Shown here: positions 1 through 6,262 of the stretch, in pieces
Layout: each line of letters starts with the position of its first letter
Position numbering within the stretch: position 1 is the first letter of the stretch
Source of the DNA: TMED26 sp002694075
GTDB taxonomy: Bacteria; Pseudomonadota; Alphaproteobacteria; Thalassobaculales; Thalassobaculaceae
Assembly: GCA_036160575.1 (NCBI GenBank)
Contig: JAYYDT010000058.1
Location: forward strand, 1 to 6,618
DNA: 6,618 nucleotides
Reading direction: 5' to 3'
Made by a program: the position numbers and the translations under genes
The notes under the pieces: model-generated
The model's input: the letters and a program-made list of their open reading frames with translations, nothing else
Told to the model about the DNA's origin: nothing
The model's database searches: none

Positions 1-68
1 CGGTCGGGCGCGCGCCGCGAGGCTTTTTGACCCGCTTTGCAGCTAGTCTAGGAAAAGCCGCGCCAAAA

Positions 69-104
69 GGCCAGAACGGGGGCCAGCGCGGGGGCCAGCG
101 CGCG
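69..104. repeat. Three tandem copies of a 12-base unit
   Basis: The hexamer GGCCAG starts at 69, 81 and 93, an exact 12-base period. The second and third units (GGCCAGCGCGGG and GGCCAGCGCGCG) differ at one position; the first (GGCCAGAACGGG) differs from the second at two. The array lies upstream of the presumed promoter, outside any convincing gene. It could be a small slippage repeat or a cluster of protein-binding sites. The repetition is directly visible; any function is speculation. Confidence 0.7.
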
Positions 105-123
105 GCGCGCAACGCCCGCCAGG

Positions 124-136
124 TTGTCAGGGACAA
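124..136. promoter_or_regulatory. Inverted repeat TTGTC-AGG-GACAA, candidate operator
   Basis: Two perfect 5-base arms, TTGTC (124-128) and GACAA (132-136), flank a 3-base centre. The right arm overlaps the proposed -35 element at 130-135, so a bound protein could block RNA polymerase. Short TTGT...ACAA dyads resemble operators of GntR-family repressors, which often control catabolic operons, but no regulator gene lies in the window. The dyad is seen; its role as an operator is inferred, and a 5-base arm pair can arise by chance. Confidence 0.3.
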
Positions 137-158
137 GCCGAGATCGATTGAATATATT
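130..158 (+). promoter_or_regulatory. Candidate sigma70-type promoter of the operon
   Basis: The -35 candidate GGGACA (130-135, four of six consensus bases) is followed after exactly 17 bases by TATATT (153-158, five of six). The -10 box sits in AATATATTAA (151-160), the clearest AT-rich island in the upstream region. Transcription would start near 164-166, giving a leader of about 50 bases before the tautomerase ATG at 217. No better pair was seen in 1-216. The prediction is by eye only, and alphaproteobacterial promoters often deviate from consensus. Confidence 0.4.
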
Positions 159-204
159 AAGCCGCGTGAGCTATGCGGCGGCCCGCCGCGGCGGCCCGGA
201 AGCC

Positions 205-210
205 AGAGGA
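205..210 (+). promoter_or_regulatory. Ribosome binding site AGAGGA of the first gene
   Basis: AGAGGA ends six bases before the ATG at 217, which is good Shine-Dalgarno placement. It decides the start of the tautomerase: an in-frame ATG at 124 exists, but starting there would add 31 residues before the catalytic proline. It is the strongest ribosome binding site seen in the window; most downstream genes start at overlaps without one. Confidence 0.75.
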
Positions 211-216
211 ACAAGC

Positions 217-483
217 ATGCCCGTGATCGAAGTCACGCTGATGGAAGGCTATCCCGAAGCGACCCGTCAGGCGCTGTCGGAACGGCTGACCGACGCGGTC
301 ACCGAGACCATCGCCGCGCCGCTCGACGGCGTCACCGTGATCATCCACGAGGTGCCGGCCGCCAATTACATGCGCGGCCGCCAACGTCGGGTGCCCGGGG
401 TCGCTAAATCTAGGACCACTAAAGCGAGCGCTGCAGAACTCGGCGCCACCGAGCCGTCCTCCGACGCCGTCGACCGGCGATGA
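217..483 (+). CDS. 4-oxalocrotonate tautomerase-like protein with an atypical C-terminal tail
   Basis: The start at 217 follows a good Shine-Dalgarno site and gives Met-Pro, so Met removal would expose the N-terminal proline that acts as general base in this superfamily. The product is 88 residues; canonical 4-OT is 62. Residues 2-55 align without gaps to 4-OT: MPVIEVTLMEGY, then LTDAVTETIAAPLDGVTVII, then NYMRGR. In mature numbering Pro1 is kept and Phe50 becomes Tyr, but Arg11 becomes Tyr and Arg39 becomes Thr, so classic 4-OT chemistry is unlikely. From memory, NYMRGR followed by an RVPG-like motif occurs in longer tautomerases fused to an NTF2-like domain; here only about 27 low-complexity residues follow. 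Codons at 403-441 (GCT, AAA, TCT, AGG, ACT, GCA) are unlike the rest of the operon. The gene overlaps the next by 4 bases. Likely role: proton shuffling on an enol or unsaturated intermediate. The fold is fairly certain, the substrate unknown. Confidence 0.8.
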   Translation: MPVIEVTLMEGYPEATRQALSERLTDAVTETIAAPLDGVTVIIHEVPAANYMRGRQRRVPGVAKSRTTKASAAELGATEPSSDAVDRR

Positions 484-2210
484 TTGATCCAGTCACCCTG
501 GCCGTGCTCAAGGGCCGCCTGGAGCAAATCGCCGATGAAATGGACGCCACCTTGTTCCGGGCGGCGTTCAACCCGATCATCGCCGAGGCCCATGACGCCT
601 CGCACGGGCTTTACGACGCGGTCACCGGCGCGACCCTGATCCAGGGTAAATCGGGCCTGCCGATTTTCGTCGGGGCGATGTCCTCGGCGGTCAAAATGGT
701 GATCGACAAGGCGGCCCGCGACGGCGATTTGGCGCCCGGCGACGTCTACATCTTCAACGATCCTTACGAGGGCGGCACCCATTTGTCGGATTTCAAACTG
801 GTCCGCCCCTATTTCCATGACGGCGAGGTGTTTTGCTATCTCGCCTCGGTCGGTCATTGGCATGACGTCGGCGGCAATGTGCCAGGCAATTACAACCCGG
901 TGGCGACCGAGAGCTTCCAGGAAGGCATGTTGATCCCGCCGGTCAAACTCTGCGCCGGCGGCGCGCTGCGCCAAGACATCGTCGATATCATGGCCGCCAA
1001 TTCGCGCCTGCCGGCGAGCCTGATCGGCGATTTAAACGGCCAAATCAACGCCCTCGACCTTGGCGCCCGCCGGCTAGAAGCGCTGCTCGGCGAATTCGGC
1101 GCCGACACCGTCGCGAGCGCGCTCGGCGAATTCCAAGCCCGCGCCGGCCAGTTGATGCGCGCCCATATCGCCGACCTGCCCGACGGCACCTACAGTGTCG
1201 AGGATTTCCTCGACAATGACGGCATCGTTGACAGGCCTTTGAAAATCGCACTCGACCTGACCGTCGCCGGCGACCGCTTGACCCTCGACTTTTCGCGCAC
1301 CGCGGCGGCCTGCGCCGGGCCGGTCAATATCTCGCGAGCCACCGCCATCGCCTCGATCTATGTGGCGATCAAACATATCTTCACCGATGTGCCGGCCAAC
1401 GCCGGCGTGCTGGAACCGGTGAGCATCGTGATTCCCGACGACACCTTGTTGGCGGTGCGCGCGCCGAAACCGGTCGGCGGCTACACCGAGACCATTTTGC
1501 GGGTGATCGACAATGTCCACCGCGCCTTCGCGCTGGCGGCGCCGGGCCTGTCCAACGCCTGCGCCTATGGCACCATCAACGCCCTGTCGCTGGCCGGCCA
1601 CCGCACGAACGGCGCGCGCTGGGTAATGTTCAGCTTTTTCGGCGGCGGCCACGGCGGCCATCCCGAGGGCGACGGCCTCAACCACGGCAACGCGCCGATC
1701 TCGACCGCCACCATTCCGCCGGCGGAAATCCTCGAAGCGGCCTATCCGGTGTTTTTCCGGCAATGGGCGCTGCGGCCGGATTCCGGCGGGCCCGGCCGCC
1801 ACCGCGGCGGTCTGGGCGCGATCTACGAGATCGAGCTGTTGGAACAAAACGCCGATGTCTTTTTGTTCGGCGAACGCGGCCGCTTCCAGCCGCCCGGCGT
1901 GGTCGACGGCGACAGCGGCGCCGGCAACAGATTTTTCTATGAACAGGACGACGGCCTGGCGCGCCCGCCAATGGCCTCCAAAATGGTCGGCATCCAATTG
2001 CGCCGGGGCCAGCATTTGCGCCTCGAGACGCCAGGCGGCGGCGGCTATGGCCGGGCGCGCGAGCGGCTGCCAGAGAAAGTCGCTGAGGATGTTCGCCTCG
2101 GCTATGTCAGCACCGCCGCGGCGGCCGCCGATTATGGCGTGGTGGTCGACGCTGACGGCACCCTGGATCCGGCGGCGACCGCCGCCCGGCGGGCCGGAGA
2201 CGGGACATGA
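480..2210 (+). CDS. hyuB: Hydantoinase B/oxoprolinase family protein (HyuB-like subunit)
   Basis: A 576-residue cytoplasmic protein, within the usual range for free-standing HyuB subunits. Family landmarks appear in order: MIDPVTLAVLKGRL at the N terminus, NDPYEGGTHLSDF (93-105), GHWHDVGG (125-132), EGMLIPPVKL (148-157), GDLNGQINA (183-191), GGGHGGHPEGDGLN (388-401), RPDSGGPGRHRGGLG (432-446) and the C-terminal TPGGGGYG (517-524). HyuB pairs with HyuA to open cyclic amides such as N-methylhydantoin, 5-oxoproline or lactams using ATP; acetone carboxylase subunits are related. The start is set by the ATGA overlap with the tautomerase and by a close family N terminus; no separate ribosome binding site is visible, so translation is probably coupled. 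The gene precedes hyuA, the reverse of the common hyuA-hyuB order. About 50 residues follow the last motif, rich in alanine. The family is near certain; the substrate is not known. Confidence 0.95.
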   Translation: MIDPVTLAVLKGRLEQIADEMDATLFRAAFNPIIAEAHDASHGLYDAVTGATLIQGKSGLPIFVGAMSSAVKMVIDKAARDGDLAPGDVYIFNDPYEGGTHLSDFKLVRPYFHDGEVFCYLASVGHWHDVGGNVPGNYNPVATESFQEGMLIPPVKLCAGGALRQDIVDIMAANSRLPASLIGDLNGQINALDLGARRLEALLGEFGADTVASALGEFQARAGQLMRAHIADLPDGTYSVEDFLDNDGIVDRPLKIALDLTVAGDRLTLDFSRTAAACAGPVNISRATAIASIYVAIKHIFTDVPANAGVLEPVSIVIPDDTLLAVRAPKPVGGYTETILRVIDNVHRAFALAAPGLSNACAYGTINALSLAGHRTNGARWVMFSFFGGGHGGHPEGDGLNHGNAPISTATIPPAEILEAAYPVFFRQWALRPDSGGPGRHRGGLGAIYEIELLEQNADVFLFGERGRFQPPGVVDGDSGAGNRFFYEQDDGLARPPMASKMVGIQLRRGQHLRLETPGGGGYGRARERLPEKVAEDVRLGYVSTAAAAADYGVVVDADGTLDPAATAARRAGDGT

Positions 2211-4246
2211 GCGCGCCGCGCGTGATCGTCGGCGTCGATGTCGGCGGCACCTTCACCGACGTGTTTTTCCTCGACGAGGCCGCCGGCACCACCGCCATCG
2301 CCAAAGTGCCGACCACCAAGCCGGATCAATCGGCCGGCTTCCTCGACGGCATCCGCGCGGAAGTCAGCGATTTCGCGACCATCGCCACGGTGGTCCATGG
2401 CACGACGGTGGCGACCAACGCCTTGCTCGAAAAAAATGGCGCGCGCACCGGCATCATCACCACCGCCGGCTTTCGCGACGTGCTTGAGATGCGCCGCCGC
2501 GACCGGCCGCAAACCTGGGGGCTATGGGGGCAGTTCAGCCCGGTGGTGCCGCGCGATCTGCGCCTCGAAGTGGCCGAACGGACCTTGGCCGACGGCACCC
2601 GCCACACCGAGATCGACCCGGCCGAAGTCGCCGAGGCGGCGCGCACCCTGCGCGCCCGCGGGGTCGAGGCGGTGGCCATCGTCTTCATCAACGCCTATGC
2701 CAACCCGGCCAACGAGCAAGCCGCCCTGGCCGCCGTCAAGGCGGTCTGGCCCAATGAATATGTCGTCACCTCGCATGAGATCCTGCCCGAGATCCGCGAG
2801 TTCGAGCGCACCTCGACGACCACGCTGAACGCCTATCTACAGCCGCCCATCGCCACCTATCTGCGACGCTTGGAGGATGCGCTACGGGCCGAGGCCTGCG
2901 ACGGCGATGTCCTGATCGTGCAATCCAATGGCGGTGTGATGACCTTGGAGACGGCCTGTCAGCGGCCGATCCGCACCGCCCTGTCGGGGCCGGCGGCGGG
3001 CGTCATCGCCAGCGCCCATATCGCCGAGAAGGCCGGCTTTCCCAATGTCATCACCTGCGACATGGGCGGCACCAGTTTCGATGTGTCGTTGGTCGTCGAC
3101 GGCGCCAGCACGCTCACCGCGCAAGCGGCGGTCGACTTCGGCATGGTGGTGCGCACGCCGATGATCGAAATGACCACCATCGGCGCCGGCGGTGGCTCAA
3201 TCGCTTGGGTCGACCGCGGCGGGTTGCTGCAAATCGGCCCGGAATCGGCCGGGTCGGACCCCGGACCGGCGTGTTATGGCGCCGGCAACGCGCGGCCGAC
3301 GGTGACCGACGCCAATCTGGTGCTCGGGCGGATCAACCCGGCGCGGCCAATCGGCGGCAAGCTGGCGGCCCTCGACATGGCGGCGGCCCAGGCGGCGATC
3401 ATGGCCGAGGTCGGCACGCCGCTGGGTCTCGACGTGAGGGCGGCGGCCGCCGCCATCGTCCGGGTGGCCAACGCCCGCATGGCCGGCGCGATTCGCCTGG
3501 TGTCGATTGAACGCGGCCACAACCCGACCGATTTCGTGGCCATGCCGTTTGGCGGCGGCGGCGCCTTGCACGCCGGCGCCTTGATCAAGGATATCGGGCT
3601 GAAGGCGGCGGTGGTGCCGATGTATCCGGGGGTGATCTCGGCCCTTGGCTGCACCATCGCCGACATGCGCCATGACTTCATTCAAACCCTGAACGGCATG
3701 CTCGACACTATCGACACCGACGCCATCGCCGCCAAGGCGGCCGAACTGGCGGCCGCCGGGGATCGTTTGCTGGACGAAGCCCGCGTCGCCTTCGCCGGGC
3801 GCGAGACCATCGTCGCTTTCGACATGTCCTACGTCGGCCAAACCCATACCGTCGATGTCACTTTGCCGGCCGGCGCGGCGATTGACCGGGCCACCATCGC
3901 CGCCGCCTTCGAGGCGCGTTATCGCGCGGTTTTCGCGAAACCGCTGACCGGCATCGCCATCCGCATCCTCAATTTGCGGGTGTCTGTGATCGGCCGGCGC
4001 GATAAGCTCGACCCGCGGTTGCTGGCGCCCGCCGGCGACGGCGACGCGCGCCTGGGCGAACGCGACATTTGGAGCGACGGCGCCTGGCATGGCGCGGTGA
4101 TCTACGACCGCACCCGCTTGCCGGTCGGCACCGAGATCGCCGGGCCGGCGCTGTTTGAACAAGCCGACACGACGGTGTTTCTCGATCCTGGGCTGCACGC
4201 GCGGATCGACGTCTTCGGCAATATGATCATCACGGAATTGGATTAA
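2207..4246 (+). CDS. hyuA: Hydantoinase A/oxoprolinase family protein (HyuA-like ATPase subunit)
   Basis: A 679-residue protein of normal HyuA length. The N-terminal hydantoinase/oxoprolinase domain opens with VGVDVGGTFTDV (8-19), the phosphate-binding loop of the ASKHA (actin/sugar-kinase-like) fold. HGTTVATNALLE (64-75), GFRDVLEMRRRDR (88-100) and EFERTSTTTLNAY (198-210) follow. The second ATPase lobe has LSGPAAGV (259-266), CDMGGTSFDVSL (284-295), GAGGGS (326-331), GPESAGSDPGPACYG (344-358), FGGGGALHA (448-456) and PGVISALG (474-481). All expected nucleotide-site motifs look intact. This subunit is thought to bind and hydrolyse ATP, phosphorylating the ring carbonyl so HyuB can complete ring opening. 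Its start overlaps the hyuB stop as ATGA, which favours equal production of the two subunits. The C-terminal region (about 500-679) looks like the usual HyuA tail. The substrate could be a hydantoin, lactam or imide; acetone-carboxylase-type activity is less likely, because no gamma subunit is seen. Confidence 0.95.
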   Translation: MSAPRVIVGVDVGGTFTDVFFLDEAAGTTAIAKVPTTKPDQSAGFLDGIRAEVSDFATIATVVHGTTVATNALLEKNGARTGIITTAGFRDVLEMRRRDRPQTWGLWGQFSPVVPRDLRLEVAERTLADGTRHTEIDPAEVAEAARTLRARGVEAVAIVFINAYANPANEQAALAAVKAVWPNEYVVTSHEILPEIREFERTSTTTLNAYLQPPIATYLRRLEDALRAEACDGDVLIVQSNGGVMTLETACQRPIRTALSGPAAGVIASAHIAEKAGFPNVITCDMGGTSFDVSLVVDGASTLTAQAAVDFGMVVRTPMIEMTTIGAGGGSIAWVDRGGLLQIGPESAGSDPGPACYGAGNARPTVTDANLVLGRINPARPIGGKLAALDMAAAQAAIMAEVGTPLGLDVRAAAAAIVRVANARMAGAIRLVSIERGHNPTDFVAMPFGGGGALHAGALIKDIGLKAAVVPMYPGVISALGCTIADMRHDFIQTLNGMLDTIDTDAIAAKAAELAAAGDRLLDEARVAFAGRETIVAFDMSYVGQTHTVDVTLPAGAAIDRATIAAAFEARYRAVFAKPLTGIAIRILNLRVSVIGRRDKLDPRLLAPAGDGDARLGERDIWSDGAWHGAVIYDRTRLPVGTEIAGPALFEQADTTVFLDPGLHARIDVFGNMIITELD

Positions 4247-4251
4247 CAGCC

Positions 4252-4860
4252 ATGGCCAGTCTGCCGGACCCCACCACCGCCGCTTTTGTCATCGTCGACA
4301 TGCAAAACGATTTTATCCATCCCGACGGCGCCTATGGCCGGGCCGGCAAAACCGTGGCGTCGATCGCCGCCCTGCCGGCGCGCCACGCGAAACTGGCGAC
4401 GGCGATGCGGGCGGCCGGCGGCTGGATCGTGTCGACCCATTTCACCCTGGTGCCGGGCCGCGATGGCGAGCCGTTCATCTCGCCCCATCTCAAACGGATG
4501 CGGCCGTTCCTGGGGCGCGACGACTTCGCCCCCGGCGGTTTCGGCCATGACCTGATCGCGGAATTGCAGCCCAGCGATTTACGTGTCGAAAAAGTCGCTT
4601 TCTCGGCGTTTTACCAAAGCCGCATGGAATGGATGCTGGCGCGCGCCGGCATTCGCACATTGATCTTCGGCGGCATTGTCACCAATGGCGGCGTCGCCTC
4701 GACCGTGCGCGACGCGCATGTGCGCGATTTCCACATCATCGTGCTGGCCGACGGCTGCGCGGCGTTTAGCCAATCGGCCCACGACGCGTCGATCGCCGCG
4801 CTTGGAACCATCTCGACGATCGCGACGGTCGACGAGATGGTCGCGGCGCTGGGCGGCTGA
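4252..4860 (+). CDS. Isochorismatase-fold hydrolase with Gly in place of the catalytic Cys
   Basis: A 202-residue protein of the isochorismatase-like superfamily, starting five bases after hyuA. The family core is plain: FVIVDMQNDF (12-21) supplies the catalytic Asp16, VEKVAFSAF (112-120) supplies Lys114, and GGIVTNGGVASTVRDA (140-155) is the loop that normally reads VVTNVCV. The nucleophile position, residue 147 (codon GGC at 4690-4692), is glycine. Amidohydrolases of the family, such as N-carbamoylsarcosine amidohydrolase and nicotinamidase, need that Cys. True isochorismatases (PhzD, EntB) lack it and hydrolyse a vinyl ether by acid catalysis with Asp and Lys. The only nearby Cys, residue 169 in ADGCAAF, lies in another strand. 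Next to a hydantoinase one would expect a carbamoyl amidohydrolase, so either the chemistry differs or the protein has another role. Fold certain, reaction open. Confidence 0.88.
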   Translation: MASLPDPTTAAFVIVDMQNDFIHPDGAYGRAGKTVASIAALPARHAKLATAMRAAGGWIVSTHFTLVPGRDGEPFISPHLKRMRPFLGRDDFAPGGFGHDLIAELQPSDLRVEKVAFSAFYQSRMEWMLARAGIRTLIFGGIVTNGGVASTVRDAHVRDFHIIVLADGCAAFSQSAHDASIAALGTISTIATVDEMVAALGG

Positions 4861-4861
4861 G

Positions 4862-6262
4862 ATGACGATCCTCGCGCCACCCGCCGCCGGTTTCGAAGCC
4901 AGTGCCGAGATTGTCGTCATCGGCGCCGGCGCCTGTGGCATGGTCGCCGCCTTGGCCGCTGAGGGCGCCGGCGGCGAGGTTGTGTTGCTCGAGCGGGACG
5001 CCGTGCCGAGCGGGTCGACGGCGCTCTCCTCCGGCCTCATTCCAGCCTGCGCGACGGCCGCCCAAAAAGCCCGCGGCGTCAGCGACGACGCCGCGACCAT
5101 GGCCGCCGACATCCTGGCCAAGGCGCATGGCGAAACCGACGCGGCGATGGTCGCCCATCTTTGCCGGCAATCGACGGTGACCATCGATTGGCTCAATGAA
5201 CACCATGGCCTCGACCTTGATGTGATCGACAGTTTCCTTTACCCCGGACACAGCGCCCATCGCATGCATGGCACGCCGTCGCGGACCGGCGGCGAGTTGA
5301 TCGGCGCCTTGACGCGGGCGGTGGCGGCGGCGGAGGTGCCGATTGTCACCGACGCCCATGTGACCGCGCTGTTCGCCGAAAGCGACGGGAAAGTCCGCGG
5401 CGTGCGCTTCAGCCGCCCCGACGGCGGCCAAGAGGACCTTGGCTGCGGCGCCTTGATCCTGGCCTGCAACGGGTTCGGCGGCAATCCGGCGATGGTCGCC
5501 GAACTGATCCCCGAAATGGCCGACGCCGATTATTTCGGCCATCGCGGCAATCAAGGCGACGCGATTGTCTGGGGCCGCGGCCTGGGCGCCGAATTGGCCG
5601 ATCTCGCCTCTTACCAGGGCCATGGCTCGGTCGCGCAGCCCCATGGCATTCTGATCACCTGGGCGCTGATGATGGAAGGCGCCATTCAGGTCAATCTCGA
5701 AGGGCGCCGCTTCAGCAACGAACACGCCGGCTATTCCGAGCAGGCCCGCAAGGTGATCGCCCAGCCCGGCGGCAAGGCGTGGAACCTGTTCGACGCGGCC
5801 CGCCATCAGCTAGGCATGGAATTCGAGGACTATCGCCAAGCGTTCGCCGCCGGCGCGGTCAAAACCGCCGGCAGCGTGGATGAACTGGCGGCGGTGACCG
5901 GCCTGCCGGCCGGCGCCCTGGCCGAAACCTTGGCCGATAGCGCGGCGGCGGCGGCGGCCGGCGCCACCGATAATTACGGCCGGACGTTCGCCAAACCGCC
6001 GCTGTCGCCGCCCTATCACGCGGTATTGGTGACCGGCGCCTTGTTTCACACCCAGGGCGGGTTGGCGGTCGATGGCGACGCCCGCGTGTTGCGCGGCGAC
6101 GGCCGGCCCCGACCCAATTTGTTCGCCGGCGGCGGCGCCGCGCGCGGGCTCTCCGGCCCCTCAGATTGGGGCTATTTATCGGGCAACGGCCTGTTGACGG
6201 CGGTCACACTCGGCCATATCGCCGGATTGCGGGCGACCGAATTGACCCGGGCGACGTCATGA
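4862..6262 (+). CDS. FAD-dependent oxidoreductase, fumarate reductase/3-ketosteroid dehydrogenase type
   Basis: A 466-residue flavoprotein, full length for the single-domain FAD-binding-2 family. The Rossmann motif is IVVIGAGACG (17-26), ending at acidic Glu44 (VLLERD). GSTALSSGLIPA (51-62) follows; the capping domain includes HRMHGTPSRTGGEL (133-146). GNQGDAIVWGRGLGAEL (229-245), GRRFSNEHAGYSE (281-293), HTQGGLAVD (396-404) and the C-terminal FAD segment NLFAGGGAARGLSG (419-432) with YLSGNGLLTAV (438-448) complete the fold. Relatives reduce or introduce C=C bonds next to a carbonyl or carboxylate (fumarate, tricarballylate, urocanate, 3-ketosteroids). There is no signal peptide or haem motif, so a cytoplasmic enzyme is expected. 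The ATG lies one base after the previous stop; an in-frame ATG at 4676 would run through 185 bases of the hydrolase gene and add residues with no family resemblance. An Ala-only run (361-366) sits on a GCG-repeat tract. The precise substrate cannot be assigned. Confidence 0.9.
   Translation: MTILAPPAAGFEASAEIVVIGAGACGMVAALAAEGAGGEVVLLERDAVPSGSTALSSGLIPACATAAQKARGVSDDAATMAADILAKAHGETDAAMVAHLCRQSTVTIDWLNEHHGLDLDVIDSFLYPGHSAHRMHGTPSRTGGELIGALTRAVAAAEVPIVTDAHVTALFAESDGKVRGVRFSRPDGGQEDLGCGALILACNGFGGNPAMVAELIPEMADADYFGHRGNQGDAIVWGRGLGAELADLASYQGHGSVAQPHGILITWALMMEGAIQVNLEGRRFSNEHAGYSEQARKVIAQPGGKAWNLFDAARHQLGMEFEDYRQAFAAGAVKTAGSVDELAAVTGLPAGALAETLADSAAAAAAGATDNYGRTFAKPPLSPPYHAVLVTGALFHTQGGLAVDGDARVLRGDGRPRPNLFAGGGAARGLSGPSDWGYLSGNGLLTAVTLGHIAGLRATELTRATS

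Noticed and set aside
14..28. Terminator-like GCC-GCGA-GGC followed by five Ts
   Set aside because: The stem is only three base pairs; the adjoining bases do not pair, so it is too weak to call a terminator for an upstream gene.
27..54. TTGACC with TAGGAA 16 bases downstream as a second promoter
   Set aside because: The -10 matches only three of six bases, and it lies about 160 bases from the first gene; the 130-158 pair is better placed.
27..407. Plus-strand open frame of 126 codons over the upstream region and tautomerase
   Set aside because: Its product is Arg/Gly low-complexity, including a translation of the 12-base repeat, and it overlaps the tautomerase in another frame.
1074..2015. 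Long minus-strand open frame of 313 codons opposite hyuB
   Set aside because: The + strand carries strong HyuB motifs across the whole span. The antisense translation is Arg/Gly/Ala/His-rich with no recognisable motif, a usual product of GC-rich third positions.
3197..4198. Minus-strand open frame of 333 codons opposite hyuA
   Set aside because: Antisense shadow of a convincing HyuA gene; no family motif or plausible operon context.
4676..4861. Extended start for the flavoprotein at ATG 4676
   Set aside because: The extra 62 residues are Arg/Ser-rich out-of-frame hydrolase sequence; the Rossmann fold begins normally after ATG 4862.
4766..5806. Minus-strand open frame of 346 codons opposite the hydrolase and flavoprotein genes
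   Set aside because: Runs across the junction of two well-supported + strand genes and resembles no protein family.
5941..5960. GCG-repeat tract in the flavoprotein gene
   Set aside because: Encodes an in-frame alanine run within an intact gene; such tracts are ordinary in GC-rich genomes.
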